Positions 6,370 through 13,646 of a stretch of 64,000 nt of DNA are shown piece by piece. The first letter of the stretch is position 1. Each line of letters starts with the position of its first letter. The notes under the pieces are model-generated. The model saw nothing but the letters and a program-made list of their open reading frames with translations. It was not told the DNA's origin and searched no databases. Source of the DNA: Enterocloster clostridioformis (GTDB lineage Bacteria > Bacillota > Clostridia > Lachnospirales > Lachnospiraceae); assembly GCF_020297485.1 (NCBI RefSeq), contig NZ_JAIWZC010000001.1, forward strand, positions 5,084,001 to 5,148,000. The letters run 5' to 3'. A program made the position numbers and the translations under genes.

Positions 6370-9237
6370 ATGAAGGAATTACACATTGATATAGAAACGT
6401 ATTCCTCTGCCGACCTTGCAAAGTGCGGTGTCTATAAATACACAGAATCCCCGGATTTTGAGATCCTGCTGTTTGGCTATTCCTGTGACGGCGGTGAGGT
6501 CAGGGTCGTGGATCTGGCCTGCGGAGAGAAGCTGCCAAAGGAGATACTGGCTGCGCTGGAGGATGAGAGCGTAACGAAGCTGGCACACAATGCCTCATTC
6601 GAGCGTGTCTGCCTGTCCCGGTATCTGGGCTATCCGACCGGGGAATATCTGAACCCAGAGGAATGGAAGTGTACGATGGTCTGGTCGGCATATATGGGTC
6701 TGCCGTTGTCACTGGCCGGAGTCGGTGCTGTGCTGGGGCTGGATAAGCAGAAGATGGGAGAAGGCAAAGACCTGATCCGTTATTTCTGCGTACCCTGTGC
6801 GCCAACCAAGACCAACGGCGGCCGGACAAGAAATCTTCCGTCCGATGCACCGGATAAGTGGGATGTCTTCAAAAAGTATAATGTGCGGGATGTTGAGGTC
6901 GAGATGCAGATCCAGCAGAAGCTGGAGCGTTTCCCTGTGCCGGATTCCGTATGGGAGGAATACGCTATCGATCAGGAAATCAACGACCGGGGCGTAAGGA
7001 TTGACGGTGTGCTGGTACAGAATGCCATTGCAATGGACACCGAGATCAAGGAAGAACTGAAGACAAAGATGCAGGAGCTGACTGCACTGGAAAATCCGAA
7101 CTCGGTATCCCAGCTGTCAGGGTGGCTTGCTGATAACGGGGTGGAGACGGACAGTCTTGGAAAGAAGCAGGTCAAAGCTCTTATGGAAGAAGTGCCGGAG
7201 GAGATTCGGGAAGTGTTGCGCCTGCGTCAGCAGCTTGCAAAGAGCAGTGTGAAAAAGTATCAGGCCATGAAGAATGCTGCCTGCTCGGACGGCCGGGCAA
7301 GAGGGATGTTCATGTTTTACGGAGCCAACCGCACCGGCAGGTTTTCAGGCCGCCTCATTCAGATGCAAAACCTTCCGCAGAACCATCTGCCGGATCTGGC
7401 AGAGGCGAGGGCACTGGTACGGCAGGGAAATCTGGAAGCAGTAAAGATGCTGTATGAGGATGTGCCGGACACATTGTCCCAGCTCATCCGTACCGCATTC
7501 ATCCCCAGAGAGGGCGCGAGGTTCTATGTGGCAGACTTTTCCGCCATCGAAGCCAGAGTGCTTTCCTGGATCGCAGGGGAAGAATGGCGCATGGAGGTCT
7601 TTGCTTCCGGTGGCGACATTTACTGTGCAACGGCTTCCCGTATGTTCGGAGTGCCGGTCGTAAAGCATGGTGAGAATGGTGAGCTGCGACAAAAAGGAAA
7701 ACAGGCCGAGTTAAGCTGTATTGCAGAGGGCAGTTTGGTGCTGACGGATAGAGGTCTGGTGCCTATAGAAAAAGTAAAACAGGAAGATAAAGTCTGGGAC
7801 GGAGAGGAGTGGGTGTCCCATGATGGTGTCATATACAGAGGAGAAAGGGAAGTCATCACCTACGAAGGACTCACAGCAACTCCAGACCATTTCGTCTGGG
7901 TTGAAGGGAAATCGGAGCCGGTACAGCTTGGATTCGCCGCCACCTGCGGCGCGCATCTCGTACAAACCGGAGATGGTGGGAGAGCATTACGGCTGGGTAA
8001 AAATTATCAGTCCGGAGAAGCGATGGAACGAAAAGCAGAATCACTGCTATGTTCTGACACAGTGCATGGGTTGCGGTGCGATACAGTGGCAGCTCAGGAC
8101 AAATCTGACCAGTGGAAAATCGAAAGGGTGCCAGAACTGTACTCAGAAACGTCCCATTCCGAGCTGGCTGGAAAAGAGACTGGCAGCAGCCAAGCAGAGA
8201 TGCGAGAATCCAAACGATGCAGGGTATGCCAATTACGGTGCGAGAGGGATAAAGTTCGAGTTTCCCAGTGTGATAGAAGCCGGACTCTATCTGATCAGGC
8301 AGTACGGACATCTAAAACGGGAGATGGAACTGGACCGGATAGACAACAACGGCAACTATGCCCCTGGGAATATTCGTCTGGTAACAAGACAGGAGAATTC
8401 TGCAAATCGAAGGACAACGGTACTCGGCAGATTCGAGCAGAAGTATTGGCCGTACTGCCAGAATGTTGTTGTCCGGAAACTGAGCAGTGGGATGAACCGG
8501 GACGAAATCATTCAGGATGCACAGACTGCGGTATTCGAGAAAAGGAAGAACTGGCGAATTATAAGCGCACGGCTCGACTTTATGATATACGAAATGCCGG
8601 ACGACATCACCGTTTTACCGTATCGGGACATCTCGTCCACAACTGCGGCTATGGCGGCTCCGTTGGTGCATTGAAAGCGATGGGGGCGCTGGAGCTTGGC
8701 ATGAAAGAGGAAGAACTGAAACCGCTGGTGGATTCCTGGCGGTCAGCAAATCCGAATATCGTCCGACTCTGGGGTGAGATCGAGAGGGCGGCCATCCATG
8801 TCATCAAGACCAAAGAGCCACAGCAGGTGAAGTGCCTGCGGTTCACTTACCAGTCTGGCTTTCTCTTTATTTATCTTCCCTCTGGCAGAAAGCTGGCATA
8901 TGTGAAACCGAGACTGGGAGAAAACCAGTTCGGCGGAACTTCCATTACCTATGAAGGTGTTGGCGGTACAAAGAAGTGGGAGAGGCTGGAGAGCTTTGGC
9001 GGCAAGCTGACCGAGAACGTGATCCAGGCAATCAGCCGGGACATCCTCTGCTATGCCATGCGCACACTCCGTTGTTGTTCCATTGTGATGCATGTGCATG
9101 ACGAGCTGATCATCGAAGCAGACCCACGGGTCAGCCTGGAAGCAATTTGTGAGCAGATGGGACGAACCCCGCCTTGGACACCGGGGCTGGTTTTGCGAGC
9201 AGATGGCTTTACCTCGGATTTTTATATGAAGGATTAA
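6370..9237 (+). CDS. Family A DNA polymerase interrupted by an intein
   Basis: 955 aa, of which about 646 remain after removal of a 309-residue intein (residues 450-758), the usual size of phage Pol I-type replicases. N-terminal 3-5 exonuclease: HIDIETYSS and LAHNASFE. Polymerase motif A VADFSAIEARVLSW near residue 390, motif B split by the intein (KGKQAELS | CGYGGSVGAL), motif C MHVHDELIIEAD near 910. The insertion is in motif B, the dNTP-binding O-helix, so unspliced protein should be inactive. SD AAGGAGG. It replicates phage DNA with the VapE primase-helicase and SSB-like protein. A second reading frame inside the intein encodes an HNH nuclease. Confidence 0.92.
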   Translation: MKELHIDIETYSSADLAKCGVYKYTESPDFEILLFGYSCDGGEVRVVDLACGEKLPKEILAALEDESVTKLAHNASFERVCLSRYLGYPTGEYLNPEEWKCTMVWSAYMGLPLSLAGVGAVLGLDKQKMGEGKDLIRYFCVPCAPTKTNGGRTRNLPSDAPDKWDVFKKYNVRDVEVEMQIQQKLERFPVPDSVWEEYAIDQEINDRGVRIDGVLVQNAIAMDTEIKEELKTKMQELTALENPNSVSQLSGWLADNGVETDSLGKKQVKALMEEVPEEIREVLRLRQQLAKSSVKKYQAMKNAACSDGRARGMFMFYGANRTGRFSGRLIQMQNLPQNHLPDLAEARALVRQGNLEAVKMLYEDVPDTLSQLIRTAFIPREGARFYVADFSAIEARVLSWIAGEEWRMEVFASGGDIYCATASRMFGVPVVKHGENGELRQKGKQAELSCIAEGSLVLTDRGLVPIEKVKQEDKVWDGEEWVSHDGVIYRGEREVITYEGLTATPDHFVWVEGKSEPVQLGFAATCGAHLVQTGDGGRALRLGKNYQSGEAMERKAESLLCSDTVHGLRCDTVAAQDKSDQWKIERVPELYSETSHSELAGKETGSSQAEMRESKRCRVCQLRCERDKVRVSQCDRSRTLSDQAVRTSKTGDGTGPDRQQRQLCPWEYSSGNKTGEFCKSKDNGTRQIRAEVLAVLPECCCPETEQWDEPGRNHSGCTDCGIREKEELANYKRTARLYDIRNAGRHHRFTVSGHLVHNCGYGGSVGALKAMGALELGMKEEELKPLVDSWRSANPNIVRLWGEIERAAIHVIKTKEPQQVKCLRFTYQSGFLFIYLPSGRKLAYVKPRLGENQFGGTSITYEGVGGTKKWERLESFGGKLTENVIQAISRDILCYAMRTLRCCSIVMHVHDELIIEADPRVSLEAICEQMGRTPPWTPGLVLRADGFTSDFYMKD
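7717..8643 (+). other. Intein in DNA polymerase motif B
   Basis: 309 residues. Block A starts at Cys450 (CIAEGSLVLTDRGLVPIEKV); block B is GLTATPDHFVWV with the TxxH histidine; blocks F/G are LYDIRNAGRHHRFTV ... SGHLVHN, ending in His757-Asn758, and the +1 residue is Cys759. All splicing residues are present, so protein splicing is expected. Between about residues 535 and 730 the intein frame has no domain character (Arg/Ser/Glu/Cys-rich), because the DNA there encodes an HNH nuclease in the +1 frame. Confidence 0.9.
7820..8674 (+). CDS. HNH homing endonuclease nested in the +1 frame of the intein
   Basis: 284 aa from ATG 7820, which follows GGAGAGGAG at ten bases; the conserved part begins at an internal ATG at 7973 (MVGEHYGWVKIISPEKRW), so the true start could be either. 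Domains: a zinc-ribbon-like CMGC ... CQNC pair, then the HNH motif ELDRIDNNGNYAPGNIRLVT, then ENSANRRT and a helical C-terminus. These are standard features of free-standing phage HNH endonucleases. The frame is shifted by one base relative to the polymerase, and the stop codon (8672-8674) lies 31 bases inside the C-extein. It would spread the intein by cutting intein-less polymerase genes. Its translation must initiate independently of the polymerase. Confidence 0.82.
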   Translation: MMVSYTEEKGKSSPTKDSQQLQTISSGLKGNRSRYSLDSPPPAARISYKPEMVGEHYGWVKIISPEKRWNEKQNHCYVLTQCMGCGAIQWQLRTNLTSGKSKGCQNCTQKRPIPSWLEKRLAAAKQRCENPNDAGYANYGARGIKFEFPSVIEAGLYLIRQYGHLKREMELDRIDNNGNYAPGNIRLVTRQENSANRRTTVLGRFEQKYWPYCQNVVVRKLSSGMNRDEIIQDAQTAVFEKRKNWRIISARLDFMIYEMPDDITVLPYRDISSTTAAMAAPLVH

Positions 9238-9280
9238 GGGACGAGAGAAAAAGGAACAAGAAAAAAATTTAAGAGAAACA

Positions 9281-9352
9281 GGTTATAAAAGACCTCCGAA
9301 AATCTGGCGTGGTAGAGGGGAACGCTCCCTTACTCTATAGATTTTCGGAGGT
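9281..9352 (+). promoter_or_regulatory. GGTTATAAAA RNA motif, copy E, with alternative SD-hiding fold
   Basis: Same motif as copies A-D (GGTTATAAAA, ACC/GGT stem around the CCGAAAATCTGGCG loop, GAGGGG-AACG-CTCCC hairpin). In addition ACCTCCGAAAATCT (9292-9305) is the exact complement of AGATTTTCGGAGGT (9339-9352), which contains the SD of the antirepressor gene. The motif fold and the SD-hiding fold use the same bases, so they exclude each other: a plausible translational switch. Confidence 0.7.
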
Positions 9353-9361
9353 TATTTTATT

Positions 9362-10120
9362 ATGTTTGAAGTTTTTGATTATCAGGGTCAGCAGGTCAGA
9401 ACGGATTACAAGGACGAAGCTGTGTGGTTTGTTGCAGCGGATGTGTGCCGTGTGCTGGAACTCGGAAATCCCACCAGAACAGTAGAACGCCTGGACGATG
9501 ACGAAAAGGGTCTTACTACTATTAAGACCCTTGGCGGAGATCAGCAGATGGTAGTGGTGAATGAAGCCGGGCTTTATTCTCTGATCCTCACGAGCCGTAA
9601 ACCGCAGGCAAAGGAATTCAAGCGTTGGGTCACGCATGACGTATTGCCGTCCATCCGCAAGCATGGTCTGTATGCTGTGGATGAAGTGCTGAATAACCCG
9701 GATCTTTTGATCAGCGCGTTGATGGAGCTGAAGAAGGAGCGCGAGGAGAAAAAACGTCTGGAACTGGAGAATGCAGTCAAGGCACAGCAGATCGCCGAGA
9801 TGCAGCCGAAAGTTTCTTACTACGATATCGTCCTTGCCTGCCCGGATCTCGTTACCATTACCCAGATCGCAAAGGATTTCGGGTTGTCAGCGAAAAAGCT
9901 CAATAAGATTTTGAAGGAAAAGAAGATCCAGTTCAAGCAGGGCAGGACATGGTTTTTGTATCAGAAGTATGCCGAGCAGGGCTACACCCAGAGCAGGACT
10001 TACCTCTATGACGAGGATAACCATACAGCCATGCATACGCTCTGGACGCAGAAAGGCCGGCTGTTTATTTATGAACTTCTGAAGGCAGACGGGATTTTGC
10101 CGGTTATGGAGCGTGAGTAA
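9362..10120 (+). CDS. Phage antirepressor (BRO-N + KilA-C/ANT)
   Basis: 252 aa. BRO N-terminal domain, residues about 10-105 (AVWFVAADVCRVLELGNPTR ... NEAGLYSLILTSRKPQAKEF, HDVLPSIRKHG), a coiled linker (KKEREEKKRLELENAVKAQQ), and the ANT/KilAC domain, residues about 150-250 (ITQIAKDFGLSAKKLNKIL, AMHTLWTQKGRLFIYELL). Such proteins bind DNA or the phage repressor to promote lytic growth. The start is the ATG ten bases after CGGAGG, which lies in the right arm of the hairpin in the leader, so translation is probably controlled there. Confidence 0.88.
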   Translation: MFEVFDYQGQQVRTDYKDEAVWFVAADVCRVLELGNPTRTVERLDDDEKGLTTIKTLGGDQQMVVVNEAGLYSLILTSRKPQAKEFKRWVTHDVLPSIRKHGLYAVDEVLNNPDLLISALMELKKEREEKKRLELENAVKAQQIAEMQPKVSYYDIVLACPDLVTITQIAKDFGLSAKKLNKILKEKKIQFKQGRTWFLYQKYAEQGYTQSRTYLYDEDNHTAMHTLWTQKGRLFIYELLKADGILPVMERE

Positions 10121-10150
10121 GGAAATGGAAAGAAAAGCAGGAGGAAAGCG

Positions 10151-12502
10151 ATGAGAGACTTGAATATTGCCTACGGCAACAGCTGCATGGCGAAGAAATG
10201 GTCGAATAAGACGATCACCTTTGGGGAGCTGTGCGGCCGGCTGGAAAATACGATAAGAACCACGGAGACAGTCGAGGAATACCAGAAGATGAAGCGCGCC
10301 GAGCGTGAAGCTGCCAAGGATAAGGGCGGCTTTGTCGGCGGTCAGCTGAAGGGCGGCAGAAGAAAGAGAGAAAACGTGGTCAGCCGTTCTATGCTGACGA
10401 TGGATGTGGATAAGGGTGAAAAAGGCTTCATCGAAAGCTATGAGATGCTGGCCTCGTATACCTCTGTCCTCTATACCACCCACGGACACACCCCGGAAGC
10501 ACCTCGTTTCCGCATCATCATCCCGCTGACCCGTGATGTGACACCGGATGAATACCAGGCCATTGCCCGGTACTTCGCAGCCGAATGGGGCATCGACCAG
10601 TTTGATGAATGCTCGTACCGTCCGCATCAGCTGATGTACTGGCCGACTACGCCATCGAATGGAGAGTATATCTGCGAAAAGGTGGAGGGCGAATGGCTTG
10701 ACCCGGATGTTTTTCTCTCTTTTCACCCTAACTGGCAGGACTGTTCTTTACTTCCGACCAGCAGTAGAGAGAGCGAGGTAAAGGAAAGCAGCGGCAAGAA
10801 GATGGAAGACCCGGAGGCGAAAGGCGGCGTGGTTGGACTGTTCTGCCGTGCTTATCCGATTCGTGAAGCCATCGACACCTTCCTTTCCAATGTCTATGAG
10901 CCGTCTGCCAACATTCCCGGCCGCTATTCCTATATCCCGGCGGATTCCTCTGCCGGTGTGCAGATTTTTGAGGAGAAGTTCGCACATTCCTTCCATGCAT
11001 CCGACCCTGCCTGCGGTCGTTCCTTGAATTCCTTTGACCTTGTGCGTGTACACAAGTTTGGGGACGAAGATGAGAAAAAGAGCTTCCAGGCAATGTGCGA
11101 TTTTGCGATGAGTCTGGATAAGGTCAGGGTGCTGGCGGCAGAGGAGAAGAAAGCGGAAGCCGACATGGACTTTGATGACGGTGAGGACTGGAGAGAGAAG
11201 TTAAGGTATATGCCCAGAAGCAAGGTGCTGGAGAACAGTGTCTTTAACGAGGTGCTGATCCTTAATAATGACCCGGACTTCCAGAATTTTGCGTTCAATG
11301 AGATGGCAAACCGCATCCAGATCACAGGAAAAGTGCCGTGGAACCGCCCGGACGATAACAAGTTCTGGCGCGATGCAGATACCGCACAGCTGAAAGCCAT
11401 TCTTGATACCCGCTATACTTCATTCTCTACCCGTAATCACGATGTGAGTTTTTTGAAGGTGGCGGACGACCGCAGCTTTCACCCGGTTAGAGATTATTTG
11501 GACGGCCTGCCGTCTTGGGACGGTAAGGAACGGGTGGATACCCTGTTGATTGATTATTTTGATGCGGACGATACCCCATACGTCCGTGCGGTGACCCGGA
11601 AGATGCTGGTGGCAGCAGTCACCCGTATCTACCATCCCGGCACGAAGTTTGACTCTGTTCCGGTACTGGATGGTGAGCAGGGAATTGGAAAAAGTACGTT
11701 CTTGAAGGATCTGTGCGGAGAGGAATACTACGCCGACAACCTGAGCCTGACGGATATGAACGATAAGGCTGCCGCGGAGAAACTGCAGGGATTCTGGATC
11801 GTGGAGATCCCGGAGCTGGCCGGCATGAAGAAAGCGGACATTGAAAAGGTGAAAGCATTCATTACGACCACCGATGATAAGTATCGCCCTTCTTATGGCC
11901 GTACTGTCGAATCTCACCCACGGCAGTGTGTGGTGATTGCAAGTGTCAACGGCGAGAGAGGATACCTGCGCGATATTACGGGTAACCGCCGCTTCTGGGT
12001 TGTTAAGCTGAAGCAGACGGAGCAGAAGCGTAAGTGGCATTTTACGAAAGAAGAAAAGGACCAGATCTGGGCGGAAACCAAGAAATACTACGAGGACGGC
12101 GAGAAGCTGTACTTGGAAGGTGATTTATTGGAGAGCGCACAGGAGGCCCAGAAGAGTGCAATGGAAATGGATGAGCGCCAGGGCATGGTCGAACAGTATC
12201 TGAATATGCTGCTGCCGGAACGCTGGGATATGATGGATCTCTATGAGAGAAGAAATTATATCAGCGAGAAAGACAGCCCGACGGTAGAAAAAGGTGTGAG
12301 AATGCGGAGTGTGGTCTGCAATGCCGAAATCTGGTGTGAATGCTTTGGCCGTTCTCTGTCTGATATGAAGCCTGCTGATTCCTATGCTATCGCTGCCCTT
12401 ATGACACAGGTTTACGGCTGGACGAGGACAAAGGAGAGCATTCGCTTTGGCATTTACGGCAAACAGAGAATCTACAAGAAAACAACGGAACAGGAAAAAT
12501 AA
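10151..12502 (+). CDS. VapE-type primase-helicase
   Basis: 783 aa, SD AGGAGG. N-terminal half (residues about 30-330) resembles the bifunctional primase/PriCT region found in VapE-type phage proteins, with MLTMDVDKGEKGF and TTHGHTPEAPRFRIIIPLTR. C-terminal virulence-associated E family P-loop helicase: Walker A GEQGIGKSTFL near 506, Walker B FWIVEIPELAG near 548, and ITGNRRFWVVK near 615. It should prime and unwind at the phage origin, which may be the iteron-like region directly downstream. It follows the antirepressor by 30 bases. Confidence 0.88.
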   Translation: MRDLNIAYGNSCMAKKWSNKTITFGELCGRLENTIRTTETVEEYQKMKRAEREAAKDKGGFVGGQLKGGRRKRENVVSRSMLTMDVDKGEKGFIESYEMLASYTSVLYTTHGHTPEAPRFRIIIPLTRDVTPDEYQAIARYFAAEWGIDQFDECSYRPHQLMYWPTTPSNGEYICEKVEGEWLDPDVFLSFHPNWQDCSLLPTSSRESEVKESSGKKMEDPEAKGGVVGLFCRAYPIREAIDTFLSNVYEPSANIPGRYSYIPADSSAGVQIFEEKFAHSFHASDPACGRSLNSFDLVRVHKFGDEDEKKSFQAMCDFAMSLDKVRVLAAEEKKAEADMDFDDGEDWREKLRYMPRSKVLENSVFNEVLILNNDPDFQNFAFNEMANRIQITGKVPWNRPDDNKFWRDADTAQLKAILDTRYTSFSTRNHDVSFLKVADDRSFHPVRDYLDGLPSWDGKERVDTLLIDYFDADDTPYVRAVTRKMLVAAVTRIYHPGTKFDSVPVLDGEQGIGKSTFLKDLCGEEYYADNLSLTDMNDKAAAEKLQGFWIVEIPELAGMKKADIEKVKAFITTTDDKYRPSYGRTVESHPRQCVVIASVNGERGYLRDITGNRRFWVVKLKQTEQKRKWHFTKEEKDQIWAETKKYYEDGEKLYLEGDLLESAQEAQKSAMEMDERQGMVEQYLNMLLPERWDMMDLYERRNYISEKDSPTVEKGVRMRSVVCNAEIWCECFGRSLSDMKPADSYAIAALMTQVYGWTRTKESIRFGIYGKQRIYKKTTEQEK

Positions 12503-12772
12503 GAAAATAAATAGGAACAATAGAACAAGGCAGATAAACAGGAAAAGAAAAACAGTGGAACAACGGAACAGGGCAATTAAGGAAAAAACGGAAGAAAAGC
12601 AGAGGGTGGGAGGGCGGTAGCTTAGGTCAAAAGTAATCAACTATATGGAACAGGAACAACTTTTTCTATATAGAGTGTTTTGGTAAAAAGAGAAAATAGA
12701 AGCCTGTGTAATACGCATATAAGCGCATATAGGGTATATAGAAAAAGTTGTTGTAGTTGTGTTTCTGTTCCA
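12487..12772. other. Candidate replication origin: GGAACA iterons and large palindrome
   Basis: No long gene fits between 12503 and 12834. GGAACA occurs at 12487, 12514, 12557, 12565, 12647 and 12653 (and AGAACA at 12522), with the reverse TGTTCC at 12766. The DNA is A-rich, and an 18-bp perfect inverted repeat follows. Repeats plus AT-rich DNA plus palindrome immediately downstream of the primase-helicase is the arrangement expected of an iteron origin. The region is non-coding on both strands as far as I can see. Confidence 0.45.
12655..12752. repeat. 18-bp perfect inverted repeat
   Basis: AACAACTTTTTCTATATA at 12655-12672 and its exact complement at 12735-12752, 62 bases apart; TGGAACAG (12646-12653) and CTGTTCCA (12765-12772) extend the arms outward beyond short bulges. 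Inside, GCATATAAGCGCATATAG forms further short repeats. Confidence 0.9.
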
Positions 12773-12833
12773 GATGAAATAAAAAATGACGAAAGTACGA
12801 GAAATGCGAAAAATAGAGAAAGGAACGAGAAAA

Positions 12834-13370
12834 ATGCGGGAGGACACTTATCAGAATCGTTGTACCAAGCAGTTAAAAGAGTGGGGTGCTCCATTGGAAG
12901 GCTGGTACTGTGAGAGTGTAGTGGATGTAAAGGGAGATGAGGATGACTGGGATGATGGGGCTGGTTTGGCAACCTGCGAGCTTTGCGGCTGCGAGCGCGT
13001 CCGATTCCTGCACGTCATGGGCAATCCGGACTATTTTGAGGAAGTGAATGTCGGCTGTATCTGTGCCGGCATTATGGAGGGTAATATTCCGGCAGCAGTG
13101 GAGCGTGATCGGGAGATGCGAAACCGTGCTGGAAGAAAGAGAAGTTTTCTGAAGAGGGAGTGGAGACAGGATGAATGGGGAGTGAAGTACAAAAGTTGCG
13201 GAGGAAAAAAAGTTTATTTCCATAATGGCTGCGTAATCTGTGGTGGAAGGAAGATGAGTGAATACAAAGGAAAAAAGATAGTGGACGAAGTCACAGCAGA
13301 TCATGCCGGATTCATTCTGGCTGAGAAGGCGAGAAAGGAGAAAAAAGCAAATGAGGGAAAGGGAGATTGA
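12834..13370 (+). CDS. Hypothetical zinc-binding protein
   Basis: 178 aa from ATG 12834 (AAGGAACGAG in front); ATGs at 12786 and 12804 are in frame but lack an SD. Cysteines form one clear cluster, ATCELCGCERVRFLHVM with VGCICAG downstream (about residues 50-80), and a second, SCGGKKVYFHNGCVICGG, near 125-140. The first resembles zinc-binding phage proteins in which the ligands are Cx2C and GxxC; the C-terminus is Lys/Glu-rich. No enzyme motif. It overlaps the next gene's start by 20 bases, so it belongs to the VRR-NUC/SNF2 operon. Confidence 0.6.
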   Translation: MREDTYQNRCTKQLKEWGAPLEGWYCESVVDVKGDEDDWDDGAGLATCELCGCERVRFLHVMGNPDYFEEVNVGCICAGIMEGNIPAAVERDREMRNRAGRKRSFLKREWRQDEWGVKYKSCGGKKVYFHNGCVICGGRKMSEYKGKKIVDEVTADHAGFILAEKARKEKKANEGKGD

Positions 13371-13635
13371 ACAGAAATTAAAAAAAGAAACAGAAAAGCA
13401 AAGAGGAATGTGTTTTAAGTTCTTGTCATCTGTTTCTGGTGTGCCAGACCGCATCCTTTTACTCCCTGGTGGTCTGGTGATTTTCGTGGAGCTGAAGAAA
13501 GAGGGCGAGAAGCCAAGGAAGCTGCAGGAGGTACAGATGCGGAAAATAAGGGAATTGGGGTTCCGTGTCCGGGTTGTGGACAGCGAACAGGGAATTCAGG
13601 AATTGATGAGGGAGATAGAAGATTGGAAAAGTTAA
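13351..13635 (+). CDS. VRR-NUC domain nuclease
   Basis: 94 aa; ATG after GAAAGGAG, inside the end of the preceding gene. The core GVPDRILLLPGGLVIFVELKK is the VRR-NUC signature (PD-(D/E)XK fold: the D of GVPD and the E-x-K of VELKK are the catalytic residues), followed by LQEVQMRKIRELGFRVRVVDS. Family members are stand-alone structure-specific nucleases, often next to phage SNF2 helicases as here. Likely acts on branched DNA during replication or recombination. Confidence 0.88.
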   Translation: MREREIEQKLKKETEKQRGMCFKFLSSVSGVPDRILLLPGGLVIFVELKKEGEKPRKLQEVQMRKIRELGFRVRVVDSEQGIQELMREIEDWKS

Positions 13636-13646
13636 AGAGGGAGAAT

